Below, one piece after another: positions 1 through 7,590 of a DNA stretch of 26,443 nt. Source of the stretch: Oceanospirillaceae bacterium. Its GTDB lineage: Bacteria > Pseudomonadota > Gammaproteobacteria > Pseudomonadales > Balneatricaceae. Where the stretch lies: assembly GCA_003497765.1 (NCBI GenBank), contig DNNY01000180.1, positions 1 through 26,443 of the forward strand. Direction: 5' to 3'. The notes under the pieces are model-generated. The model saw only the letters and a program-made list of their open reading frames with translations. It ran no database searches and was not told the origin of the DNA. A program made the translations under genes and the position numbers. The first letter of the stretch is position 1; each line of letters opens with the position of its first letter.

Positions 1-2772
1 TGACTTACCACGCATATCGACACAGGTTACGGCATCATTAGGTATGCCATTAGGTTGCGGCACCATGCGTACAGCACCTAAGTTAAATTCAACTGCATCT
101 GTGGTGAAAAACAAGAAAGGCGTATTCATCATTTGATAAACCATCCCTGTTTCCACTAAACATGCTAAGGGTACCTTTATTGTTTTCCAGTCATCACCGG
201 GTGCGGGTAAAACTCTATTTATCTTTACTTCACCGCGGCATGGATAGACACAGTGCACAGACAAGACCAAGCTTTCTGGTGCCTTGGATAACATTTTAAT
301 ATCAAACTCCAAGGTACTGTCTGCATTTACATAACGGTTAAAGTCACCACCCACACTATCCGCAGTTTGCATATAAATTTGGGCTGCACTATTGCCAGCA
401 TAGCTACCCGTATTGCCGGCAAACTTTACGTTTACAGCAGATTGTTGCATACCTTGATAATCGATTCCCTTGGTGGTTACAGAACCAATTGTTGTCGTGC
501 CTTTACCAACCGGCACGCCAGCCCAACCATTAATACTACCTGATATTCTGGCTACAAATTCACCTTTTGCATGTTTACCGAATATTTCTAGAGGCGACTC
601 AGCCACACCCGCATCAGGGGCTTGCATACCACAACCATAGTCACGTGGATCAAGATGGATATTATCCAAATCTTGTTCAGTAGCTTGAACGCTTGCGTTT
701 GAGCCGTAAGACAAACCATAACCGTAGGGGAATAGTGGTTTATGTTCGCCATTGACATCTTGCTCAATCCGCTCACCAGTTAAGCCATCAACAGGCGTTT
801 GATAGTCTGGAATATTGGGTGCATGACGATTAATCGTGGTTGAACATTTTTGTTTTGGCCAAGAAAAAGAAAGCCGCCCGGTAAAATCTCTGCCGCCTTT
901 AGCAAATAGTACATCAGTTATACCACCAGCCTCAGTACCTGGTAACCAAGCTGCCACAAAGGCATCAGAGTGGTTTATTTCTTCATTCACATAGAGTGGA
1001 CGACCCGAATAGAAAACAGTTACCACTTTAAAGCCAGCAATCTTAAGCTTTTTAATAAGGGCTAAATCCTCAGCATAAGAAGCTTTTAACTGGGAAAATT
1101 CTAAGGTTTGGGCTTTGCTAATATCGCCAAACATCTCTGCATAGGCATCCTCTCCAATCACCACAATAGCTGTAGTCCCTGCTGGAGCTTGATTTATATC
1201 TGTATATACATTTTCAGCACCTACTTCTACTTGCAGAGCACCTAGCATGGTTTGTGCGCCAGGAAAGTCCTTAGCAAGCGTATTATTGTCACCCTGCCAA
1301 GTTAGTGACCAACCGCCTGTTTGCTTTTGAATACTATTTATCGCACTACCCACCAGCAGATATGCATCATCATTTGGTAAAGGAAGCACATTATTTTTGT
1401 TCTTTAATAGCACTAAAGATTGGCTAACTGCTTCCCGCGCCAGTGCTCGGTTAACAGCACTACCTAATAACGCCGTATCACCTGCATTTTTTCGCGCCGA
1501 AGGTTTAGGTTTTTGCCAAAGATTTGCCCGCGCTTTAACACGCAAAATACGCGTTACTGCATCATCAATACGCGCCATGGGAATAATCCCACTCTTTACT
1601 TGGGCAATAACATTACGATAGAAACGCTGCCAATCAGCACGGTTGGTCACCATAAATACATCATTGCCAGCAATCACCGCTTGGGGGCAGTTACTGGGTG
1701 AGCAGCCATTAATCTCTCCTTGACCGTTCCAGTCCGTAACCACAACACCATCAAAGCCCATTTTGCCTTTTAACACATCATTAATAAGATATTGACTACC
1801 ATGAATTTTTTGGTTGTTTAAATAAGCGCCACCAGAGCGCATCGGGTCGTAATTATTTTCATTCCACCAAGAATTGAAGGAACTCATAACCACTTGTGCA
1901 CCCGCTTCCAAACCACCAAAGTAACCAGTAGCATGAATATTGCGTAAATAGTCTTCGCTGTAGCGATTCTGACCATGGTCAACACCCCCCAAGGTGCCAC
2001 CATCACCAACCCAATGTTTGACATTAGAAATAACGTTGTCTTCGCCTTGCAGTCCGTCAACGCCACCTTGTAAACCATAGACCATTTGTTTGGCATATTG
2101 ATAGATGATTTCTGGATCTTCAGAATAACCTTCGTAAACTCGACCCCAGCGGTAATCGCGGGGAGAGGCAACGGTTGGCGCAAAGGTCCAGTCCAGGCCC
2201 GTTGCCACAATTTCTTGGGCAGTAGCTTTACCAATTTCATAAATTAAAGCAGGGTTGTTAGCCGCTCCAAGACCAATATTATGGGGGAATACAGTGGCAC
2301 GAAAGACATTATTATGACCATGTACGGCATCCGTCGCCCAAATAAACGGAATGCGGAAACCGCGCCCCTTATATGCATCTTCCAAGGCGTCCCAATATTC
2401 ATCTGATTTGGCAGCCCAGGCTTCTGCAGAGGCATATTTATTATTATTCGGCCAAGCCCCACCACCATTTAATAAAGAACCTAGCTTGTATTTCTTGGCT
2501 TCTCGAGGGGTAACATTGCGCAGATCGGGTTGAATCATCTGCCCTACTTTCTCGGCAAGGGTCATTTGGCTAAGGATATTAGCTATAAAGGTTTCTATCT
2601 CAGCATCTTTTGGCACAGCACTGTCAATTTTAGGCCAATCGGCATAGTAAGGGACTTTAGATTTAGATGTGTCGTTGTTTGCTGATGGGTTATCTTGACT
2701 GCTAGCGTAGGCTAAATTTACTGCCGATATCATGGTTGCAAACCATAACCATAATGTAGTTCTAAAATACAT
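1..2772 (-). CDS. Secreted family 3 glycoside hydrolase (beta-glucosidase / exo-beta-glucanase, ExoP-like), C-terminus beyond the left edge
   Basis: The minus strand is open from an ATG at 2772 to the window edge: 924 codons, no stop. A signal peptide is visible (basic start, hydrophobic stretch, AYA|SS cleavage near residue 23). The GH3 N-terminal barrel follows, with the KHWVGDGGT block (K252-H253) and the nucleophile motif VVTDWNG (D347). The GH3 C-terminal domain ends near LFPYGYGLSYG (about residues 680-690). The last 230 residues match my memory of the galactose-binding-like tail of Pseudoalteromonas ExoP-type enzymes. GH3 enzymes remove glucose from non-reducing ends of beta-glucans or cello-oligosaccharides, here probably in the periplasm or outside the cell. 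A GGAA stretch lies about 5 nt before the ATG. The linkage preference (1,3 or 1,4) cannot be read from sequence. The protein is probably nearly complete at the edge, since known ExoP-like proteins are about 840 residues. Confidence 0.9.
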   Translation of the reverse strand, partial: MYFRTTLWLWFATMISAVNLAYASSQDNPSANNDTSKSKVPYYADWPKIDSAVPKDAEIETFIANILSQMTLAEKVGQMIQPDLRNVTPREAKKYKLGSLLNGGGAWPNNNKYASAEAWAAKSDEYWDALEDAYKGRGFRIPFIWATDAVHGHNNVFRATVFPHNIGLGAANNPALIYEIGKATAQEIVATGLDWTFAPTVASPRDYRWGRVYEGYSEDPEIIYQYAKQMVYGLQGGVDGLQGEDNVISNVKHWVGDGGTLGGVDHGQNRYSEDYLRNIHATGYFGGLEAGAQVVMSSFNSWWNENNYDPMRSGGAYLNNQKIHGSQYLINDVLKGKMGFDGVVVTDWNGQGEINGCSPSNCPQAVIAGNDVFMVTNRADWQRFYRNVIAQVKSGIIPMARIDDAVTRILRVKARANLWQKPKPSARKNAGDTALLGSAVNRALAREAVSQSLVLLKNKNNVLPLPNDDAYLLVGSAINSIQKQTGGWSLTWQGDNNTLAKDFPGAQTMLGALQVEVGAENVYTDINQAPAGTTAIVVIGEDAYAEMFGDISKAQTLEFSQLKASYAEDLALIKKLKIAGFKVVTVFYSGRPLYVNEEINHSDAFVAAWLPGTEAGGITDVLFAKGGRDFTGRLSFSWPKQKCSTTINRHAPNIPDYQTPVDGLTGERIEQDVNGEHKPLFPYGYGLSYGSNASVQATEQDLDNIHLDPRDYGCGMQAPDAGVAESPLEIFGKHAKGEFVARISGSINGWAGVPVGKGTTTIGSVTTKGIDYQGMQQSAVNVKFAGNTGSYAGNSAAQIYMQTADSVGGDFNRYVNADSTLEFDIKMLSKAPESLVLSVHCVYPCRGEVKINRVLPAPGDDWKTIKVPLACLVETGMVYQMMNTPFLFFTTDAVEFNLGAVRMVPQPNGIPNDAVTCVDMRGKS

Positions 2773-3288
2773 AATTGTTCCGTTATTTATTTTGATTTGT
2801 TGGGTGAAGCTTGAGCATAGAAAAAAGGTTTGTAGTTTATAAAGCTCATCTATCTAAAAATAATTTATTTGCCCTTTGAAGTACTGTTAAATGGGCTGCT
2901 AGATAGGCTGTGAAAAATAACATATATACTTAACTTTTTACACATACCTAGGATCAATTTGACTGCTTCGGTCGGCAAAAAATGCATTGTTGGCAGTTTT
3001 TGATATTTTCACCATTGATTCGTTAAAATCATCAACAAATAAGCCCTCTAGCTATTGATTTCATTAGATGCCTCTATATACTTGCCAGCGACTGATAAAG
3101 GTCTTCTCATCCTACTATGGCCAGTACACAATATTGTTAACACGAAGCAACTATTTGTAGCACTAGTTAAATTTACTAAGGGCAAAGACAAAAATGCCCT
3201 TTAACGCTGTTCATAAGGCATAATAACGGCAAAGTTAATGCTTTATATGACGTTTTATATTGCATTTAAGTAATCTCAGGAGTCTATT
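2773..3288. other. 516-nt divergent intergenic region between the GH3 and flavin reductase genes
   Basis: No convincing gene here. It must hold the promoters of two divergent genes, but I find no strong -35/-10 pair for either. Two symmetric elements stand out. One is the perfect 10-bp palindrome ACAATATTGT at 3128-3137. The other is a 7-bp inverted repeat, AAGGGCA (3178-3184) and TGCCCTT (3195-3201), with a 10-nt loop and no clear U-tract. Either could be an operator. The region is AT-rich throughout. Confidence 0.5.
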
Positions 3289-3774
3289 TTGAGCCACAAC
3301 ATTGACGGCAAGGCATTCCGTAATGCACTAGGATCTTTTGCAACTGGTGTCACTGTCATTACCTGTTTAGATACCGATGGCAAGCCCGTCGGCGCAACAG
3401 TTAGTAGTTTTAATTCCGTATCCTTAGATCCGCCCTTAATTCTTTGGAGTATTAACAAAACTGCCAATAGTGCCGATGCTTTTATCAATGCCAAAGAATT
3501 TGTCGTCAATGTACTGTCCTCAAGTCAGGTTGCTTTATCTAATCAATTTGCTCGCAGCAACGAAGATAAGTTTGTGGGTGTAGACACTGAAAATGGGATT
3601 GGCCAAGTACCTATGCTAGTGGGTGCAGTCACTCATTTTCAATGTCAAACATGGGCGGCTTACGATGGCGGAGACCACCAAATTATTGTTGGTGAAGTGG
3701 TTGCTATGGATACTAATGATGATGAAGGTTTGGTTTTCTATCGGGGTGATTATGCCAAACCTGAAAAACTTTAA
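3289..3774 (+). CDS. Flavin reductase-like (split-barrel FMN-binding) protein
   Basis: A 161-residue protein of the flavin reductase-like domain family (HpaC/RutF type). These proteins reduce FMN or FAD with NAD(P)H and often supply reduced flavin to a partner monooxygenase. Visible family features are FRNALGSFATGVTVIT at the N-terminus, the VSLDPPLILWSI segment, the FVVNVLSSSQ strand and the C-terminal HQIIVGEVVAM. The start is TTG at 3289, supported by CAGGAG at 3277-3282 with ideal spacing; no in-frame ATG lies at a comparable position. No monooxygenase partner is adjacent, so the physiological acceptor is unknown. The gene stands alone, with a terminator about 65 nt downstream. Confidence 0.85.
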   Translation: MSHNIDGKAFRNALGSFATGVTVITCLDTDGKPVGATVSSFNSVSLDPPLILWSINKTANSADAFINAKEFVVNVLSSSQVALSNQFARSNEDKFVGVDTENGIGQVPMLVGAVTHFQCQTWAAYDGGDHQIIVGEVVAMDTNDDEGLVFYRGDYAKPEKL

Positions 3775-3838
3775 ATTACTGGCTTTAAATCACAGAGCTG
3801 ATAAGCCTGTAAATTAAGTACCAAGATGCCAGTTTAAT

Positions 3839-3862
3839 AAGTCGGGTTTAGCCCGACTTTTT
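3839..3862 (+). terminator. Rho-independent terminator after the flavin reductase gene
   Basis: An 8-bp stem, AAGTCGGG (3839-3846) with CCCGACTT (3852-3859), and a 5-nt loop. The 3' arm runs into a five-T tract (3858-3862). It closes the single-gene flavin reductase unit and separates it from the MBL/SulP operon. Confidence 0.85.
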
Positions 3863-3919
3863 ATTGCTTGTAGGAAAATAAATTATCTAAAACAATCTAA
3901 AATCAATGCTCTTTATTCC

Positions 3920-3945
3920 AATTAATTATATCCTTATAATTAATT
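3920..3945. promoter_or_regulatory. Perfect 11-bp inverted repeat just upstream of the MBL/SulP promoter (candidate operator)
   Basis: AATTAATTATA (3920-3930) and TATAATTAATT (3935-3945) are exact reverse complements separated by TCCT. The right arm touches the proposed -35 hexamer. An AT-only palindrome of this size is typical of operators for small winged-helix dimers (for example ArsR-type sulfur sensors such as BigR). No such regulator is encoded in this window, so the binding protein is unknown. Confidence 0.55.
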
Positions 3946-3973
3946 TGATTTATGAATACGAGATTCATATAAT
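3945..3973 (+). promoter_or_regulatory. Sigma70-type promoter of the MBL/SulP operon with an inverted repeat in its spacer
   Basis: TTGATT (3945-3950) and a consensus TATAAT (3968-3973) are separated by exactly 17 nt. The spacer is almost entirely occupied by a second perfect inverted repeat, TATGAAT (3951-3957) and ATTCATA (3963-3969), 5-nt centre, which also covers the first two bases of the -10. A protein bound there would block RNA polymerase, so repression is the simplest reading. The predicted start site is near 3980, about 27 nt before the chosen ATG. Confidence 0.65.
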
Positions 3974-4006
3974 ATTCCCATAAGCTTTCCGTTTATGGAG
4001 CTAATA

Positions 4007-4876
4007 ATGCAAAAAGCTAAGATCACCAAATTTTTTGACTCTGAGACCTCTACTCTGAGCTACCTTATTACTGATCCAAATACCAATCAGTGTGCCATAA
4101 TCGACTCTGTACTTAACTATTTTCCTAATTCGGGAGAAATAACTACCACCCTTGCTGATAACATTATTGCCATCATCAAAGACCAAGGCCTGACCTTACA
4201 GTGGTTACTTGAAACCCATGTCCATGCTGATCACTTATCAGCAGCGCCCTATTTGAAAGAACAGCTAGGTGGCCAAATAGCGATTGGAGCTAATATTAAA
4301 ACAGTCCAAAACAAATTTGGTAGCTTGTTTAATGCCGGTACTGATTTCGCAATGGACGGTAGTCAGTTTGATAGGCTCTTAAAAGATCAAGACGTACTGC
4401 AACTGGGCGATACAGAGATTCTTGCCATGAGTACCCCAGGCCATACCCCTGCCTGTATGAGCTTTTTAATTGACGACGCGTGCTTTGTTGGTGACACCTT
4501 ATTTAGGCCTGATTATGGCACCGCAAGATGTGACTTTCCTGGTGGTGATGCAGCGACCCTATGGGACTCTATGCAACGAATTCTAAGCTTACCAGATCAA
4601 ACACGGTTATTTATGTGTCACGATTACCCTCTTGCAGGAAAGGAACACCAATGGCAAACCACTGTTGCTGAATCCAAAGCCAGAAATATTCATATTGCGG
4701 GTAAAAGTCGTGATGAGTATATTGTCATGCGCACTGCTAGGGATGCAGAGTTACAGGTACCGAAATTGTTAATTCCTTCAGTGCAAGTCAATATGCGCGC
4801 TGGCCATTTACCACCAGCGGAAGATAATGGTGTGCACTATCTTAAAATCCCTATCAATACATTGACCTCTGCCTAA
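4007..4876 (+). CDS. Persulfide dioxygenase-like MBL-fold metalloprotein (ETHE1/Blh family)
   Basis: A 289-residue metallo-beta-lactamase-fold protein. The metal-site motif H71-V-H73-A-D75-H76 is intact, followed by H146 (STPGH), D163 (VGDTLF) and H205 (MCHD). The TARCDFPGGDA segment is characteristic of the ETHE1/Blh persulfide dioxygenase branch rather than glyoxalase II. Those enzymes bind one iron and oxidise glutathione persulfide to sulfite. No rhodanese domain is fused. I chose ATG 4007 because GGAG at 3997-4000 lies 6 nt before it; the in-frame ATG at 3995 has no ribosome binding site and overlaps that GGAG. The SulP permease gene begins 4 nt after the stop, so the two are co-transcribed. 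The exact substrate is inferred from family and context. Confidence 0.82.
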   Translation: MQKAKITKFFDSETSTLSYLITDPNTNQCAIIDSVLNYFPNSGEITTTLADNIIAIIKDQGLTLQWLLETHVHADHLSAAPYLKEQLGGQIAIGANIKTVQNKFGSLFNAGTDFAMDGSQFDRLLKDQDVLQLGDTEILAMSTPGHTPACMSFLIDDACFVGDTLFRPDYGTARCDFPGGDAATLWDSMQRILSLPDQTRLFMCHDYPLAGKEHQWQTTVAESKARNIHIAGKSRDEYIVMRTARDAELQVPKLLIPSVQVNMRAGHLPPAEDNGVHYLKIPINTLTSA

Positions 4877-4880
4877 ACTA

Positions 4881-6641
4881 ATGCCTTATCTTTTTAAGTT
4901 AATTTGGCGCGCCTGGCCCGCCCAAATTTGGCTAGCGAACTATAATCGAAAAAGTTTTAATGCCGATTTGCTGGCTGGCTTAGTCGTAACTATGATGTTA
5001 ATCCCCCAAGGGCTAGCCTATGCCATGCTCGCTGGCTTACCCCCTGTTACGGGTCTTTACGCCAGTATTATGCCATTAATTGCCTATGCTCTATTTGGCT
5101 CAAGCCGGACCTTAGCTGTGGGGCCGGTTGCCATTATTTCATTATTATCCGCTAATGCCGTTGCCATCGCCCATGAGAAAACCAATATTGATGTGATGAG
5201 TCTCTCTATGACATTAGCCATGCTGTCAGGCCTACTGATGCTGATTATGGGCATACTTAAATTGGGTTTTATAGCCAATCTATTATCAAGACCAGTGTCA
5301 ATAGGGTTTATTACAGGTGCTAGTATTATCATTGCTTTAGGCCAATTAAAGCATATTTTCGGCATTAATATTAATGGTCATAACCTGCCACAACTAAGCC
5401 AAAGCATCATTGTCAATATCAGCAATCTTGATAACATAACTAGTCTAATTGGCTTGGCCACTGTCAGCTTTTTATTTTGGAGCCGACATTATTTAAAGAA
5501 TCTAATGCGGGCTTTTTGCTCCATTAATTTAGCTTATGCCATCAGTAAAATGGCGCCCATTTTGGCTGCCTGTGTGGCCACTTTTGTGGTTAGTTATTGG
5601 CAACTTAATACAGCGGGGGTAAAAGTAATTGGCGAAATAGCCATTGGTTTACCTAGATTACAATGGCCAAACCTGGCTCCAGATGTCGCTTTAGCCTTGC
5701 TACCAGCGGCCATAATAATTAGCTTAATTGGCTATGTTGAGTCTATTTCTGTGGCTCAAACACTAGCTAATAAACGTCGCCAGCAAATTAATCCTAATCA
5801 TGAACTACTTGGTTTAGGTGCAGCTAATGCGGCAGCATCAATATCGGGTGGTTTTGCAGTCACAGGTGGCTTATCGCGCTCAATAGTCAATTTTGATGCT
5901 GGCGCTGTAACACCCATAGCGGGCATAGTGAGTGCCTTAGGCATTGCTTTAGCCAGTTTATTTTTAACACCTCTATTCGCCTTACTTCCGAAAGCGGTTT
6001 TGGGAGCTACTATATTTGTAGCTGTTCTGAGCCTTATGGATTTTCATGAATTTCGATTTACCTGGCGCTATTCGAAACAGGACTTTATGGCCATGCTAAT
6101 TACCCTTAGCAGCGTTTTATTCGTCGGTGTTGAGGCAGGTGTAATCGCTGGTGTGATGGCCAGTGTGGCTCTACTTTTATGGCGCACCAGTCGACCACAT
6201 ACAGCCATTGTTGGCCCTATTCCTGGCACTGAGCACTTTCGTAATGTTGAACGCCATGCTGTAGAACAATGTGATCAATTAGTTACCTTACGCATAGACG
6301 AAAGCTTATTCTTTGGCAATATACGTTTTTTAGAGAATCAAATTAATCAAATCTTGGTCGCTAAAAAAGGTCATTTACAGCACTTGATATTGATGGCCTC
6401 AGGTATCAACCATATTGACTCGACCGCGGTGGAAAAGCTGTTAGACTTTAACCAACAACTCAAGGATAGAGGCATTACTCTGCATATGTCTGAAGTAAAA
6501 GGCCCTGTTTTAGACCGTCTAGAAAAGACCCACTTTACCAGCCAACTAACTGGCCATGTTTTTCTTAGTCAATATCAAGCTTGGCAGACTTTAGCTGTTA
6601 ATGAAAATCAAGCCACAGTGCAAACCAAATCCAGTATTTGA
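4881..6641 (+). CDS. SulP-family anion permease with C-terminal STAS domain
   Basis: A 586-residue inner-membrane SulP (SLC26-like) transporter. The N-terminal half shows the family's signature stretches GLAYAMLAGLPPVTGLYAS and LAVGPVAIISL and many hydrophobic helices to about residue 430. A cytoplasmic STAS domain follows (about 445-565), with the core GINHIDSTAVE near residue 510. SulP proteins move sulfate, bicarbonate or other anions. The gene starts 4 nt after the MBL stop, which points to a sulfur anion (uptake of sulfate, or export of sulfite/sulfate made from persulfide). Bicarbonate cannot be excluded from sequence. Its ribosome binding site is weak, consistent with translational coupling. 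It ends 1 nt from the convergent ung gene. Confidence 0.88.
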   Translation: MPYLFKLIWRAWPAQIWLANYNRKSFNADLLAGLVVTMMLIPQGLAYAMLAGLPPVTGLYASIMPLIAYALFGSSRTLAVGPVAIISLLSANAVAIAHEKTNIDVMSLSMTLAMLSGLLMLIMGILKLGFIANLLSRPVSIGFITGASIIIALGQLKHIFGININGHNLPQLSQSIIVNISNLDNITSLIGLATVSFLFWSRHYLKNLMRAFCSINLAYAISKMAPILAACVATFVVSYWQLNTAGVKVIGEIAIGLPRLQWPNLAPDVALALLPAAIIISLIGYVESISVAQTLANKRRQQINPNHELLGLGAANAAASISGGFAVTGGLSRSIVNFDAGAVTPIAGIVSALGIALASLFLTPLFALLPKAVLGATIFVAVLSLMDFHEFRFTWRYSKQDFMAMLITLSSVLFVGVEAGVIAGVMASVALLLWRTSRPHTAIVGPIPGTEHFRNVERHAVEQCDQLVTLRIDESLFFGNIRFLENQINQILVAKKGHLQHLILMASGINHIDSTAVEKLLDFNQQLKDRGITLHMSEVKGPVLDRLEKTHFTSQLTGHVFLSQYQAWQTLAVNENQATVQTKSSI

Positions 6642-6642
6642 A

Positions 6643-7332
6643 CTATCTATTTGGTATTGTCCAATCAATTTCTGACTGACCTAGTTGTTGCAGATAAAGA
6701 TTAGCTTGGGAAAAGTGCCCGTTACCAAGAAAACCTCGGTGAGCAGATAATGGCGACGGATGGGGTGATTGCAAAACGCAGTGCTTATCACGATCGATTA
6801 TTTTACCCTTCTTTTGCGCATAACTACCCCACAACATAAACACTAAGCCCTGACGTTGACTGTTTAACTCCTGCACAATGCAATCGGTAAATTGCTCCCA
6901 ACCCTTCCCTTGGTGTGAGCCAGCATTAGCTTGCTCTACGGTAAGTGTGGCATTTAACAATAACACTCCTTGTTCTGCCCAGCTTTGCAGATTACCGTTA
7001 TTAGGCATGGGTAAACCTAAGTCGCGTTGTAGCTCTTTAAATATGTTTAATAATGATGGTGGAATTTTCACACCAGGTTGCACGGAAAAGCTAAGACCGT
7101 GAGCTTGCTTCGGTCCGTGATAGGGATCCTGCCCTAAAACAACCACTTTTACTTGCTCAAAAGGGGTAGAATTTAGGGCATTAAAAATATCTTTACCTGG
7201 TGGAAAGATAACTTTACCCTGCTGTTTTTCCTGTTGCAAAAATGACTTAAGATCTGTCATATAGGGTTGCTTAAACTCGTTCTCTAAGCGACTTAACCAA
7301 GTGGGATCAAGCTGAATACTGGTGTTGTTCAT
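6643..7332 (-). CDS. ung: Uracil-DNA glycosylase, family 1
   Basis: A 229-residue protein, the same length as E. coli Ung. It has the catalytic water-activating motif GQDPYHG (D69) and the DNA-intercalation/catalytic loop [11 protein letters not shown] (H191), plus LLLNATLTV and [11 protein letters not shown]. It removes uracil from DNA to start base-excision repair. The start ATG at 7332 gives the expected N-terminus; no strong Shine-Dalgarno is visible. The gene converges on the SulP gene with a single base between stops, leaving no room for a separate terminator. The 258-nt gap to the divergent ABC gene should carry its promoter. Confidence 0.97.
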   Translation of the reverse strand: MNNTSIQLDPTWLSRLENEFKQPYMTDLKSFLQQEKQQGKVIFPPGKDIFNALNSTPFEQVKVVVLGQDPYHGPKQAHGLSFSVQPGVKIPPSLLNIFKELQRDLGLPMPNNGNLQSWAEQGVLLLNATLTVEQANAGSHQGKGWEQFTDCIVQELNSQRQGLVFMLWGSYAQKKGKIIDRDKHCVLQSPHPSPLSAHRGFLGNGHFSQANLYLQQLGQSEIDWTIPNR

Positions 7333-7517
7333 TTGCGTTTATCTATGTTCGTTTCAGTATGATGAATAATCAACCATATCGTCAGTTAGTTTAATTATAG
7401 CCAATAACTTAGATTATAAGGACACAATAGTATCACCTTAAACAAGCCGATAGTTTGATGAACATTGTTGTTTAGATTAACAGTAAAGACGATAATTTAC
7501 TTAAGTCTATATTTAGA

Positions 7518-7545
7518 TTGGATTAAATTGAAAAATAGTTATACT
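7518..7545 (+). promoter_or_regulatory. Candidate sigma70 promoter of the ABC exporter gene
   Basis: TTGGAT (7518-7523) and TATACT (7540-7545) with a 16-nt spacer lie 45 nt before the ATG at 7591. The hexamers are good but not perfect, so this remains a prediction from sequence. The rest of 7333-7590 is AT-rich and shows no gene. Confidence 0.4.
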
Positions 7546-7590
7546 CGATCTAACTAGAATAGTTAACTACCCTGTGAGTGATCAGCACTG

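Noticed and set aside
1884..2533. Several open frames of 60-118 codons across the left part of the window, some antisense
   Set aside because: They lie entirely inside the GH3 gene, which has clear family motifs along its full length in another frame; their translations show no recognisable domain.
3276..3509. 77-codon antisense frame over the flavin reductase gene
   Set aside because: It is the shadow of a gene with a good TTG start, Shine-Dalgarno and family motifs.
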